A program made the translations under genes and the position numbers. The notes beneath the pieces are model-generated. The model saw only the letters and a program-made list of their open reading frames with translations, was not told the DNA's origin and ran no database searches. Positions 1-9,559 of a stretch of DNA of 64,000 nucleotides are shown piece by piece. Each line of letters opens with the position of its first letter. Within the stretch, counting starts at the first letter, position 1. Where the stretch lies: NCBI GenBank assembly GCA_002427755.1, contig DIYO01000006.1, forward strand, positions 1 to 64,000, given 5' to 3'. The DNA is from Roseivirga sp. UBA6052. GTDB taxonomy: Bacteria > Bacteroidota > Bacteroidia > Cytophagales > Cyclobacteriaceae.

Positions 1-762
1 AGATGCTTTCAGGAAGCCAATGGGGCGATAACCCTGTTTGTTCGAGGAGGAACCAGGTTCCCAACCACCAATGACTATTCCTACAACTGGCGAGCCGATT
101 TAGATAGAGACGGTACTTTAGAATTCAACAGACAGACCACAACAGGAACGATCACAGACTTTAGAGCAGGCACCTACTTGGTAGAAGTCATTGACTTTAA
201 TGGTTGTAGCACCAACACGGAATTTATAATTGAAGAGCCCGTACTACTAGAAGCTGATCTGGAAACCTTGATCAACGAACCGATTTGTCCACAAGCTAGT
301 AATGGTACAGCGTTTATAGATGCAAAGGGAGGTACGCCAGACTATCAGTTCTTCTGGAGCAATAACTCTAATGTAGATGACCAGAATGCTGCTAACTTAA
401 GCGAAGGACCATATAGCGTAAGAATAGTAGATGCCAATGGTTGTGAGACTACCTATGCGATTGATGTAACGGAGCGTTTTCCTAAAGTCTTTGTACCGAA
501 TGCCTTCTCCCCGAATGGAGATGATACGAATGAAGAGTTTAAGCCAGTGGCCGACTGTACGTTTGAATACTCTATGCAGGTATACAACAAGTGGGGCACG
601 GTGGTATTTACCTCAGTGGATATTGCAGTAGGCTGGGATGGAACCTACAGAGGAGAACCAGCGCCAATAGGAGAGTATAGCTACGTAATCTTCTACAGAA
701 CCCAACTCAATGATATAGACATTGAGGAAACCCTCAGAGGTAAGCTTAATTTGGTACGATAG
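1..762 (+). CDS. T9SS type B sorting domain protein, C-terminal part (5' truncated)
   Basis: The frame is open from base 1, so the gene begins upstream; 253 codons are visible. The fragment contains SprB-like repeat segments (two blocks ending in DFNGC and DANGC) and then a gliding-motility-type C-terminal domain with the motif VPNAFSPNGDDTNEEF. This is followed by a YNKWG...GWDGTYRGEP...GEYSYVI block, the usual signature of the type IX secretion type B sorting domain (TIGR04131 family). By family knowledge the protein crosses the outer membrane through the Por/T9SS machinery and is released or attached at the surface. The passenger function cannot be told from this fragment. Confidence 0.9.
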   Translation, partial: RCFQEANGAITLFVRGGTRFPTTNDYSYNWRADLDRDGTLEFNRQTTTGTITDFRAGTYLVEVIDFNGCSTNTEFIIEEPVLLEADLETLINEPICPQASNGTAFIDAKGGTPDYQFFWSNNSNVDDQNAANLSEGPYSVRIVDANGCETTYAIDVTERFPKVFVPNAFSPNGDDTNEEFKPVADCTFEYSMQVYNKWGTVVFTSVDIAVGWDGTYRGEPAPIGEYSYVIFYRTQLNDIDIEETLRGKLNLVR

Positions 763-819
763 TCCTTTCTTGAAAGCACTTCAATCCTTAATTTCCGTTT
801 TACTCAAACACCCAATTCT

Positions 820-3800
820 TTGTCTCTTACGGTTTATAAATCTTCTGCAGGTTCCGGTAAAACCTTTACTCTTGTTAAAGAGTACATCAAGCTGCTGATT
901 CTCAAGCCGGGAGACTATAAGCATATCCTTGCGATAACCTTTACTAACAAGGCTACAGAGGAAATGAAATCCAGAATTCTGGAGGGCCTAAAAGAGCTTT
1001 CGTCTGGTGATCAGAATACCTTAAGCGCTGTTCTCTTGGATGAATTACCGGAGAGTTTCAATACTGAAAAGATTCAAAGAAACGCCAAGGAAGCTTACCT
1101 CTCAATAATTCATGATTATAGTCGATTCGAGGTTTCCACCATCGATAGCTTTTTCAGCAAAGTACTAAAGTCATTCGCCAAGGAGCTAGACTTACCCTTG
1201 AGTTATGAGGTAGAGATGAATACCGAACTGGCCTTGTCAGAGACGGTGGAGAATCTTTTCAGACAGTTAGAAGATCACAAAGAGATCAGATTATGGCTCA
1301 ATAACTATGTAAAGGATAGAATTGAAAATGATAAAGGCTGGAATGTTGAACGTCAAATAGAGAAGCTGGGTAAGAATCTGTTTAATGAGTCTTTTCAAGA
1401 AGGGTTTAAGGGGAATAAGGTGTCTCTCGAGCAACTCAATCTTGTGATTGGCGACCTTAAAAAAGAAAAGAAGCTTTTTGAAAATACGGCTAAATCATAT
1501 GCGCGAAAAGCATTTGAAATCCTCAATGCCAATGGTCTCAATTTTGATGACTTCACCTATAAAAAGTCAGGTCCGTTGGCAGCCTTTTATGCACTTGAAA
1601 GGGACGAATACGAACCAGAAACCAAAAGCCGTTTCGTTAATGCATTAAACGGAGAAAACGGCTGGGGTGCTAAAAAGAGCGATCGGTATGAATTGGCCAA
1701 TCAAATTGGAGAAGAGCAATTGCAACCATTAGGTGTAGCACTTTTAGATTATATTCTTGAGGAACGTCCCAAGTACAATACCACCACGGCAATTCTAAAG
1801 AACATCTATGCTTACGGACTTTTAGAAGCGCTTGATCAAAAGCTAAAGGAATATAGAGATGAGCACAATGTGATGCTCATTTCAGACACCAATAACATCC
1901 TTAGAGAGATCATTCAAGAAGGAGATGCTCCATTCATTTTTGAGAAGATCGGAAGCTTCTTTAAGCATGTTATGATTGATGAATTTCAGGATACTTCTAA
2001 TTATCAGTGGCTTAATATCAAACCGCTAATTATCAATGCGCTTTCCGAAGGTCATGAAGTTCTGATAGTAGGCGATGTAAAGCAGTCTATATACAGATTT
2101 AGAGGTGGTAATATGCGACTCTTATTGTCCCAGATCAAAGATGATCTAGGGTCTTTTTATGATGCTGCTGCAGATAAGAATCTGAGTACCAACTATCGAA
2201 GTGCCAAGGAGATTGTCAATTTCAACAATGCGTTATTTGAGAAGCTTCCTCAAGTGTTTGAAGAACATGACAGCTTGAACCAAGGGGATCTCTTGTCATT
2301 AGCATTCAGCAAACATGAACAAGAAATACATAATCAATCGGGTGGTTATGTTTCCTACAAGTTCTTTGAAGATGCAAAGGAGTGGAAGGTAACTGCAGTT
2401 GAGCAATTGATTAAGGAGATTTTTTCTAATGAATCGAAGCGCTACCAATTTGCTGATATGCTCATATTAGTAAATAGGAATGGGGAAATCTCGGAGATTG
2501 CCACCGAGTTGCTGCAGCAAAACATTCCCTTTATAAATGGAGAATCCTTAAGGTTAGAGCAAAGTGACTTGGTTCAGTTTGTATTAGAGTTATTAAGACA
2601 TTTAAGTGCCGGGAGCGATTACGTTCAGCAGCTCAATTTGGTAACTCTTTATACTCGAATCAAAGGGCAAGCGCTACAACCTGTTTTTGAATTTGAGGAA
2701 AGGAAAAAAGTAGACATTCATCGCTTTGGTCTACCTCAGACCTTCTTTGATAGAGAGCCGTCTTTAAAGAAGCTTTCCATCTTTGAATTGGTAGAAGAGC
2801 TTTTGGTGATTTTTGATTTTCAAGATGTTGCGGATATCTATTTGCAGCAGATGCTTGATCTAATATTAGAGCAAAGTCAAAAAGGAATTCATTCCATTGC
2901 AGCATTTTTAGAGTGGTGGGACAAAGAAGGCGCTAATCAGATGATTGCTACTTCAGAGCAAGCCAATGCGGTTAGAATCCTTTCAATACATAAATCTAAG
3001 GGGCTGGAAGCTCCAATAGTGTTTATCCCTTTTGCCAATTGGGATATTCTACCCAATGCCACCATGCATCAGTTTTGGACAGATCAAGTCCCTGAAATCT
3101 ACCATCATCTTAAATACATTCCACTAGACTTTAACAAAAAGCGACTGATTGATTCAGACTTTAAGGATGCCTTTTACAAAGAGGCAGAAGAAGGTGCGCT
3201 GGATATTTTAAATAAGACCTATGTGGCTTTTACTAGACCGAGAGAAAAGCTGTATTTAAGTGCTCCCATGCCGGGTTCAGGTTCAGCTAAAATTCACCAA
3301 TTGATAGAACCTGTGCTCTCAGATATTGGTATGACTGAAACGGATGCTGATTACGGCAAACACTTCTATGTTGGAACGGATCATGAGTCGCTCAATAAGA
3401 AAGAGAATAGCACACAGGCAAAGACCATAAGTGTCTATCCAGACTCGTCTTACTTAGATCAATTGACCATAAGAAATGATTCTGAACGCTTCTTTATGCT
3501 TCAGGAAACTGATCAAGCAAAGAATATTAGCTTGGGCAATCAGGTGCATGATGTTTTGGCCGATGTAAGACAAGCGCATGATTTGGAAATGGTGCTGAGA
3601 CAAAGGCTGCAATCTGGTGAGATGGATCGAGAGACAGTTGATCAAGTGCGGGGGCGCGTGGAGAAGTTGTTTCAAATGGACCTAGTGAAAGATTGGTTCA
3701 ATACCGACTTTGAGGTAATGAATGAAAGATCGCTTTGGTATGATGGTAAAGAATTGAAACCTGATCGATTGATGCTGAAAGGGGATACCGCGATTGTAAT

Positions 3801-3945
3801 TGATTACAAGAAAGAAGTTGAAAGTGATGCCCATAAGAAACAAGTTAGAGGGTATATGCAGGCGGCAAAGTCTATGGGATATACGCATGTCTCGGGGTAT
3901 TTGATCTATGTAGAACCTGCTGAAATTAAGGAGGTAATGCTATGA
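820..3945 (+). CDS. addA: AddA-like UvrD-family helicase/nuclease subunit
   Basis: A 1041-residue SF1 helicase with a C-terminal PD-(D/E)XK nuclease. Visible are Walker A (AGSGKT, residues 10-15), the DEFQD box near 387-391, VGDVKQSIYRFRGG, NYRS, a motif V-like ILSIHKSKGLEAP and motif VI-like YVAFTRPREKL. The nuclease core is D982, D995 and K997 (DYK). The start is TTG at 820; no in-frame ATG lies between the upstream stop and here, and the sequence beginning SLTVYKSSAGSGKT fits family N-termini. It overlaps the next gene by four bases (ATGA), so the two are probably co-translated as an AddAB-type complex that resects double-strand breaks for RecA loading. The symbol is by architecture; it could also be called a RecB-like exonuclease. 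Confidence 0.88.
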   Translation: MSLTVYKSSAGSGKTFTLVKEYIKLLILKPGDYKHILAITFTNKATEEMKSRILEGLKELSSGDQNTLSAVLLDELPESFNTEKIQRNAKEAYLSIIHDYSRFEVSTIDSFFSKVLKSFAKELDLPLSYEVEMNTELALSETVENLFRQLEDHKEIRLWLNNYVKDRIENDKGWNVERQIEKLGKNLFNESFQEGFKGNKVSLEQLNLVIGDLKKEKKLFENTAKSYARKAFEILNANGLNFDDFTYKKSGPLAAFYALERDEYEPETKSRFVNALNGENGWGAKKSDRYELANQIGEEQLQPLGVALLDYILEERPKYNTTTAILKNIYAYGLLEALDQKLKEYRDEHNVMLISDTNNILREIIQEGDAPFIFEKIGSFFKHVMIDEFQDTSNYQWLNIKPLIINALSEGHEVLIVGDVKQSIYRFRGGNMRLLLSQIKDDLGSFYDAAADKNLSTNYRSAKEIVNFNNALFEKLPQVFEEHDSLNQGDLLSLAFSKHEQEIHNQSGGYVSYKFFEDAKEWKVTAVEQLIKEIFSNESKRYQFADMLILVNRNGEISEIATELLQQNIPFINGESLRLEQSDLVQFVLELLRHLSAGSDYVQQLNLVTLYTRIKGQALQPVFEFEERKKVDIHRFGLPQTFFDREPSLKKLSIFELVEELLVIFDFQDVADIYLQQMLDLILEQSQKGIHSIAAFLEWWDKEGANQMIATSEQANAVRILSIHKSKGLEAPIVFIPFANWDILPNATMHQFWTDQVPEIYHHLKYIPLDFNKKRLIDSDFKDAFYKEAEEGALDILNKTYVAFTRPREKLYLSAPMPGSGSAKIHQLIEPVLSDIGMTETDADYGKHFYVGTDHESLNKKENSTQAKTISVYPDSSYLDQLTIRNDSERFFMLQETDQAKNISLGNQVHDVLADVRQAHDLEMVLRQRLQSGEMDRETVDQVRGRVEKLFQMDLVKDWFNTDFEVMNERSLWYDGKELKPDRLMLKGDTAIVIDYKKEVESDAHKKQVRGYMQAAKSMGYTHVSGYLIYVEPAEIKEVML

Positions 3946-6776
3946 TCTCTTTCCATCAAGAACTCGCCAATAGAATTGAGCCAGCTGACTTGAAGTTGTT
4001 GGGTAGTCAATGCTATGTGTTTCCGACCAAAAGGGGAGGGCTGTTCTTTAAACGCGCACTCATAGATCGATTTGGCAAGCAGAACTTTATGTTGCCTGCA
4101 ATCTTCAGTATAGAAGACTTTGTACAAAAGCTCACAGGCTTAACGATTACCGATGAGCTTACACTCCTTTTTCATCTCTTTAAGATTTATCAGAAAAAAC
4201 AGCCAGAACTTCAGTTCGATGATTTTTATGCTTGGGGTAAGATTATTCTAAAAGACTATGATGAAATAGATCGCTACATGGCCGATGCCAAGCGTATCTA
4301 CATGGACCTTCAAAACATTAAAGAGCTAGATCTAGAGTTTGGTATCACAGAAGAATACCGATCTATAATTGAACGCTATCGAACCCTGACTGAAAGGAAA
4401 GAGAAAACCGATCTGTTGACCAAGTTTTTAGAGATATGGAAAGAAGTTGGAGCCGTCTATGAGGTTTACCAAGAAGAGTTAATCAGGGAAGAAAAAGCCT
4501 ATGGGGGGATGCTCTACAGAAACTTGGCAAATCTCCTTTCTCAAGAAACCATTGATCATGAATTTGAATACTACCACTTCTGTGGGTTCAATGCGCTCTC
4601 GAAAGCAGAGGAGATCATTTTTGATAGTCTCGTAAAAGCTGAGAAAGCGCAATTGTACTGGGATTCAGATGGCTACTATATGCTTGATCCTAACGAAGAA
4701 GCCGGAGATTTCCTCAGGGCGTATACTGGTAAATGGCCGGAAAGCATAGTCTTTGATTCCAATTCCCTTACAAAGCAAAAGGAAGTTTTTATACACGGTG
4801 TTCCGCAACAGATGGCCCAAAGTCAGCTGGGAGCAGATTTGGTGACACAATTGTTAAACGATGGCGCCAAACCCGAAGAGACCGCTATTGTATTGGCCGA
4901 TGAAAAACTACTGATCCCACTGCTTTATGCCATGCCCTTGCATGATAGAAAGGTGAACGTCACCATGGGTTATCCCATGCGGGTCACTGTGGTCTTCGAC
5001 TTTGTATTGGCGTATCTAGAGTTAATCAGAAAGGCAAAAAAAGATGGAAAAGACAAGGTTTTCTATGCCTACGATTTAAAGCCTTTTCTCTCTAATGCTT
5101 ATGCCTCGGTTTTCGATGATGAAATCTTCCAAAGGGTAAATGACTGGCTGGTTAAATTCAAACGTAGAAACATCTCGCTAGAGGAACTCAAATCATTAAC
5201 GAACCATTCGGCCATTATCTCATTGTTAGAGTCCGGGGATGCTTGGACAGATATTCAAGATCGACTGAAGAAATATCTGACTTTGGTATTCTACGAGTTC
5301 AGAGAGAACAATAGATCACAAACCGATCAAGAGTTTATTTATTTCTTCATTAAAACATTGAATCAGCTCAATAGCTATTTAGAAGATAGGGATGATTTCA
5401 GTCTAAAGCTGATCAAAAAGATTGTTCAAGAGTATTTCAGGTCTATTAAGATTCCTTTTGAAGGAGAACCCGTTCAAGGGGTTCAGATTATGGGATTCTT
5501 AGAATCAAGAACCTTGGATTTCAAGCAGATTATTGTGCTTTCAGCCAATGAAGGAAAACTGCCTACAGCAAGAAATCTGAATTCTTATATCCCTTACGGA
5601 TTGAGAAGGGTATTTGAGCTGCCGACCTTTGAAGAACAAGATGCTATTTACGCCTATCACTTCAAACGACTGATTCAAAGGGCTGATAAAGTGCATTTTG
5701 TCTATGATCATAGTATTCATGGGGATTCAACAGGAGAGAAGAGCCGTTTCATTTTGCAACAACAATACCTCTACCAAGAACATCCCAATATTCGTGTTTC
5801 TGTAGACACCTATGGCAGCTTAATTCCTGAAGTCAATACCGATTTCTCCATAAGTCTTCAGAAGTCTCCCAAAGTGCAGGATCTACTCAAGCATTTTGAG
5901 TTCAAGGAAGGTGATGCCTCTAATTACCTTTCGCCAACTTCTTTAACGAATTACATCACCTGCCCACTCAAATTTTACTTTCAACATGTAGCGGGCATAA
6001 GAGAGTTAGAAGATGTAGAGGAGGATATCGATGCTCGAAATCTTGGGATTGTGGTTCACGAGGTGCTAGAGTACTTGTACACCCCTTGGTTGGGCAAAGA
6101 AGTATCCTCAGAGCAAGTCAAGCTATTGAAAGGGCTGGTAGAGAAAGAGTTGGAGGATTCACTAAGAAGAAATGCAATCATTCAAGATCGTCAGCAGCTT
6201 ACGGGGAGAGATTTAGTCACCAAAGAGGTGATGATTCAACTCGTTCAAAAAGTGTTGGATTTAGATATGAAAGATGCGCCTTTTACCATTGAGGGATTAG
6301 AAAGAAAGGATTACGAGAAGTTTGTTTCTGTTGGAGATTACAAAGTTCGAATTAGTGGTACCATCGACAGAGTGGATAGTAAAGACGGCATCATTCGCAT
6401 TACTGATTATAAGACCGGTAAGGTAGAACTGGTCTCAAGAGGAAGGCCTGCTAAATCTGATGAAGAGATGACCGAAGAGCTATTTGTAGAACCCAAATAC
6501 AAATCTGGCTTCCAAGGTATGCTTTATGCGGCCTTAATGAATCCACACTATCAAGAGCCGATTAAGGTGGGCATTACTTCTCTTGTTGCTCTAAATGATG
6601 GAACCAAGTGGTTGAATTCCGGTAAGCCCTTGAACGACCAGTCCATTGCGTTTTACGAGCATTTGTTAGATGATATGGTAAAGGAGATTTTTAACGTCAA
6701 CGTACCCTTCAATCAAACCGATGATGTGGCACGCTGCAGCTACTGCGAGTTTAAAAAGGTCTGCAAGCGCGTTTAA
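3942..6776 (+). CDS. addB: AddB-like PD-(D/E)XK nuclease subunit
   Basis: 944 residues, overlapping addA by four bases. The C-terminal third has the PDDEXK_1 nuclease: a conserved H in VVHEVLEYLY, D809 (GTIDRVD) and D822/K824 (DYKTG). Four cysteines, C674 (ITCPLKFYF), C932, C935 and C941 (CxxCx5C), match the iron-sulfur staple of AddB nucleases. The N-terminal two-thirds resembles the inactive helicase-like domain of AddB; I see no clear Walker A there. It probably acts with AddA in end resection and recombination. The stop overlaps the end of the convergent lipoprotein gene by four bases. Confidence 0.87.
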   Translation: MISFHQELANRIEPADLKLLGSQCYVFPTKRGGLFFKRALIDRFGKQNFMLPAIFSIEDFVQKLTGLTITDELTLLFHLFKIYQKKQPELQFDDFYAWGKIILKDYDEIDRYMADAKRIYMDLQNIKELDLEFGITEEYRSIIERYRTLTERKEKTDLLTKFLEIWKEVGAVYEVYQEELIREEKAYGGMLYRNLANLLSQETIDHEFEYYHFCGFNALSKAEEIIFDSLVKAEKAQLYWDSDGYYMLDPNEEAGDFLRAYTGKWPESIVFDSNSLTKQKEVFIHGVPQQMAQSQLGADLVTQLLNDGAKPEETAIVLADEKLLIPLLYAMPLHDRKVNVTMGYPMRVTVVFDFVLAYLELIRKAKKDGKDKVFYAYDLKPFLSNAYASVFDDEIFQRVNDWLVKFKRRNISLEELKSLTNHSAIISLLESGDAWTDIQDRLKKYLTLVFYEFRENNRSQTDQEFIYFFIKTLNQLNSYLEDRDDFSLKLIKKIVQEYFRSIKIPFEGEPVQGVQIMGFLESRTLDFKQIIVLSANEGKLPTARNLNSYIPYGLRRVFELPTFEEQDAIYAYHFKRLIQRADKVHFVYDHSIHGDSTGEKSRFILQQQYLYQEHPNIRVSVDTYGSLIPEVNTDFSISLQKSPKVQDLLKHFEFKEGDASNYLSPTSLTNYITCPLKFYFQHVAGIRELEDVEEDIDARNLGIVVHEVLEYLYTPWLGKEVSSEQVKLLKGLVEKELEDSLRRNAIIQDRQQLTGRDLVTKEVMIQLVQKVLDLDMKDAPFTIEGLERKDYEKFVSVGDYKVRISGTIDRVDSKDGIIRITDYKTGKVELVSRGRPAKSDEEMTEELFVEPKYKSGFQGMLYAALMNPHYQEPIKVGITSLVALNDGTKWLNSGKPLNDQSIAFYEHLLDDMVKEIFNVNVPFNQTDDVARCSYCEFKKVCKRV

Positions 6777-7210
6777 TCGAGAATTGCCCTTTGATATTTA
6801 AACTGACAAGGTTCATCGCAATTGAAGCTTAGAATCAATTCGTCATTAGTCACTGTAAAGGGGAGGAGAAGCATCTCGGCCGACATGTTTGGAAAGCAAT
6901 TCAAGAACATCAACTGGCCATCCTCATAATTAATAGTTCCTGTAATTTCTTCAGCGTCATTTACATCGAGATTGCATAGTGAACCAATTGAGAGAAAAGC
7001 ACCATCGGCAAAAAAGGTAAGTTGACGATCTGAAGTTACGGGCTGAAATGTACCGCTACCATCTCCGGGATCTAACAGTACTTCAGTGAGTAACCAGATA
7101 CTTTCTACTTCGGGCGAACAAACACTAAAAGTGTCATCACATTCCGGATTTTCACAGGATACAATCAGAAGGCTAGCAAAGGCGAATAAAAAGAGTAGAG
7201 ATCGTTTCAT
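6773..7210 (-). CDS. Small secreted lipoprotein, function unknown
   Basis: About 145 residues from the ATG at 7210; a five-codon extension to a GTG at 7225 is possible but unlikely. The N-terminus MKRSLLFLFAFASLLIVSC is a lipoprotein signal with a lipobox cysteine. The mature part has six more cysteines, including CSP, CNL, CFP and CDEPC, and alternating polar/hydrophobic beta segments like lipocalin/META-type heat-shock lipoproteins. I do not recognise a specific family. The 3' end overlaps addB convergently. Confidence 0.7.
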   Translation of the reverse strand: MKRSLLFLFAFASLLIVSCENPECDDTFSVCSPEVESIWLLTEVLLDPGDGSGTFQPVTSDRQLTFFADGAFLSIGSLCNLDVNDAEEITGTINYEDGQLMFLNCFPNMSAEMLLLPFTVTNDELILSFNCDEPCQFKYQRAILD

Positions 7211-7347
7211 ACTTATTTGATACACGCTGATTCGCTAGGGTTGGAAAATAAAGGGGTAAGCGTCTCAAAAATCAAAAAAAGAACATCATTCTCGGCCTAC
7301 ATTTATCTGACGATTTCTTAGGTAGATACTTTCATTAGAATAAAATT

Positions 7348-7368
7348 CCCCTCCTTCTGAAGGAGGGG
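7348..7368. repeat. 21-bp palindromic element with GGGG-rich tail
   Basis: Perfect inverted repeat with 10-bp arms (CCCCTCCTTC / GAAGGAGGGG) around a single T, followed by TAAGGGGTGGTT. Similar CCCCTCC...GGAGGGG(T)TAGGGGTGG intergenic palindromes recur in many Bacteroidota genomes as dispersed repeats (from memory, not searched). It lies between two minus-strand genes, 70 bases beyond the end of the S9 peptidase gene. Confidence 0.5.
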
Positions 7369-7397
7369 TAAGGGGTGGTTACCTGAATACTTTAGGC

Positions 7398-7424
7398 ATA
7401 AAAAAAGCGACTCTAGGCCGCTTT
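7398..7424 (-). terminator. Rho-independent terminator of the S9 peptidase gene
   Basis: On the minus strand an AAAGCG...CGCTTT stem (7404-7424) is followed by a run of seven T residues. It sits 13 bases after the stop codon of the gene at 7438-9489. Confidence 0.6.
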
Positions 7425-7437
7425 CTATTCAAATCTT

Positions 7438-9489
7438 TTATCTCTGCCTATCCAATGGTACAGACTCCGTTTTATACTTATCAAACCAGGTAAGAATAGC
7501 AGACACTTTGGCAATGAGGTTACTCGGTTGAGCCGCAATACCATGATATGCATTTGGTATACGTACCATGGCCGTTTCAATTCCACGTAATTTTAGAGCT
7601 GTGTAGTATTGTTCCGATTCATGAATCGGGGTTCTTAAGTCTGCTTCACCCGTTAATAGCATGGTAGGGGTAGTTACATTGCCCACTAAGGAGATAGGAG
7701 AGTGTTTCATGTATTTTTCAGAATCCTCCCATGGTTTTTTCTCGAACCAGTAACGCGTAGCAAAGGCCGACATATCAGAGTTCAAAGCCCAGCTATACCA
7801 ATTGATTACAGGTTTAGCCACAACAGCAGCTGCAAATCGATCCGTCTTACCGATAATCCAGGATGTTAACACGCCACCGCCAGAACCACCGGTTACAAAG
7901 AGTTGATCTTCGTTGATATAGCCTCTTTTGATCACTTCATCTACACCTGACATTAAATCATCATAGTCTTGGCTTGGGTAATTCTTATCGATCTCATTTC
8001 CAAAAGCCTCGCCATAACTGGTGCTCCCTCTTGGGTTGGTGTACAGCACCACATAACCGGCTGCTGCCATCAATTGAATCTCACCAGAGAACATTGGGCC
8101 ATAGCTCGAGAATGGGCCACCGTGGATCTCAAGAATCAATGGGTATTTCTTATTTGGATCGAAATCCGGAGGCGTAACAATCCAGCCGTTAATATCCAAT
8201 CCGTCAACAGACGACTTGTACCAAATCTCCTCAACTTTGCCGAGCTGCTTATATTCAAACAAGTCCTCATTGACATTGGTCAATCTTTTGTTGTTGCCGT
8301 TATTGCCCACTCCTAAATCCGCTGGAAGTTGCGTCTCTGCCCAGGTATAGGCGTAGTTACCATTGGCAGCAATGGAGTAAGCACCTGAGGTATAAGGACG
8401 ACCCAATGAGGTACCACCAAGACCATCAGTAATCTCAGTTACTTTACCTTTGGTGGTTATGTATCCAATTTTGGGATGCCCCTTGTCTACATATTGAAAA
8501 TAAAGGCCTTTGCCATCTGCGGCCCAGGTCACATTATTTACATCTCTGTCCAAATCACCAGAGATCAACCTTGAGTTGGAGCCATCTGAATTCATCAAAT
8601 AAAGCTTAGATAATTGGTAACCTTTGTAATTGTCATCTCCGCCTGTGTAGGCTATGGTCTTACCATCAGGAGAAACCCGAGGACTGCCATCGGGTCCATA
8701 TCGATCGGTAAGCTTAGTAAGCTCACCTGTGGCTAATGCTATGGAATAGATGTCTGAATCTCTTCCTTCAATTTCTTGATCAGGACGCATGTTCGCACTG
8801 AAGTACAAATGTTGGCCATCTTTAGCCCAAACCGCACCGCTGTGATTAAAAGCTGCATCGGTTAACTGTCTTGGAGTACCTCCTGAAACCGGGACAGTAA
8901 ATAACTGTTGGTGTCCGGCCGGTACTTCTCCAGCACCGTCTCTTCTCCAACCTAGCTTATCTATGTATTTAGGGGGTGCATTCCATTTGGCACCTTTAGG
9001 CTTAGCAGGCATGCGAATAGGGGATGCGCTCGCCTCTGCCACAAACATGTTGAACGAAAGGTATTTATCATCGGGAGACCACTGAATGTTGGAAGGTGTT
9101 AACTCTGAGTTGACCAATATCATTTCTTCTCCTGTATCCATCCAGCGTAAGTACAGCTCCGACTTCCCTGACTTATTAGACATATAGGCCAGTTTAGAAC
9201 CATCATGCGACCATCTAGGCGATCTGTCATTCTGCTCTCCGGTAGTGAGTGGTCTGTTTTGCGTACCATCAAAATTGACAATCCATAGGTTAGACAGGTT
9301 ACGGTCGTTCATAATGTCTTTGAAGTTGCGCACATAGATGATTTGCGAACCGTCAGGAGAAATCTGTGGATCTGAGATATATTCTAGATTAAAGATATCG
9401 ATCATCTCCAATCGGTTGGAGACTTGAGCGTTGAGGGTATTGATGCCTAAAAACAAGGCAAAAGCAAACAGGCTTATAAGTCTTTTCAT
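7438..9489 (-). CDS. Secreted S9 family prolyl-oligopeptidase-type peptidase
   Basis: 683 residues. A signal peptide (MKRLISLFAFALFLGINTLNAQ) is followed by a beta-propeller of WD40-like/PD40 repeats (ISPDGSQIIYV, WSHDGSKLAYMS, WSPDDKYLSF, VSPDGKTIAYTG) over roughly residues 40-400. The alpha/beta-hydrolase domain has catalytic Ser536 (GGSGGG), Asp617 (GEADLRTP) and His649 (AYHGI). Members are dipeptidyl or acylaminoacyl peptidases acting on oligopeptides in the periplasm. The start ATG at 9489 has the signal peptide directly after it. It is likely the last gene of a minus-strand run, with a terminator just downstream. Confidence 0.92.
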   Translation of the reverse strand: MKRLISLFAFALFLGINTLNAQVSNRLEMIDIFNLEYISDPQISPDGSQIIYVRNFKDIMNDRNLSNLWIVNFDGTQNRPLTTGEQNDRSPRWSHDGSKLAYMSNKSGKSELYLRWMDTGEEMILVNSELTPSNIQWSPDDKYLSFNMFVAEASASPIRMPAKPKGAKWNAPPKYIDKLGWRRDGAGEVPAGHQQLFTVPVSGGTPRQLTDAAFNHSGAVWAKDGQHLYFSANMRPDQEIEGRDSDIYSIALATGELTKLTDRYGPDGSPRVSPDGKTIAYTGGDDNYKGYQLSKLYLMNSDGSNSRLISGDLDRDVNNVTWAADGKGLYFQYVDKGHPKIGYITTKGKVTEITDGLGGTSLGRPYTSGAYSIAANGNYAYTWAETQLPADLGVGNNGNNKRLTNVNEDLFEYKQLGKVEEIWYKSSVDGLDINGWIVTPPDFDPNKKYPLILEIHGGPFSSYGPMFSGEIQLMAAAGYVVLYTNPRGSTSYGEAFGNEIDKNYPSQDYDDLMSGVDEVIKRGYINEDQLFVTGGSGGGVLTSWIIGKTDRFAAAVVAKPVINWYSWALNSDMSAFATRYWFEKKPWEDSEKYMKHSPISLVGNVTTPTMLLTGEADLRTPIHESEQYYTALKLRGIETAMVRIPNAYHGIAAQPSNLIAKVSAILTWFDKYKTESVPLDRQR

Positions 9490-9559
9490 AAGGTTGAATG
9501 TTGAAGAATAGGAAGATAGATAATAGGCTTTCTTATCGCAATGAAAAGATTGCTAGTGG

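Noticed and set aside
7969..8316. 115-codon open frame opposite the S9 peptidase
   Set aside because: Antisense to the catalytic domain of a conserved peptidase; no motif.
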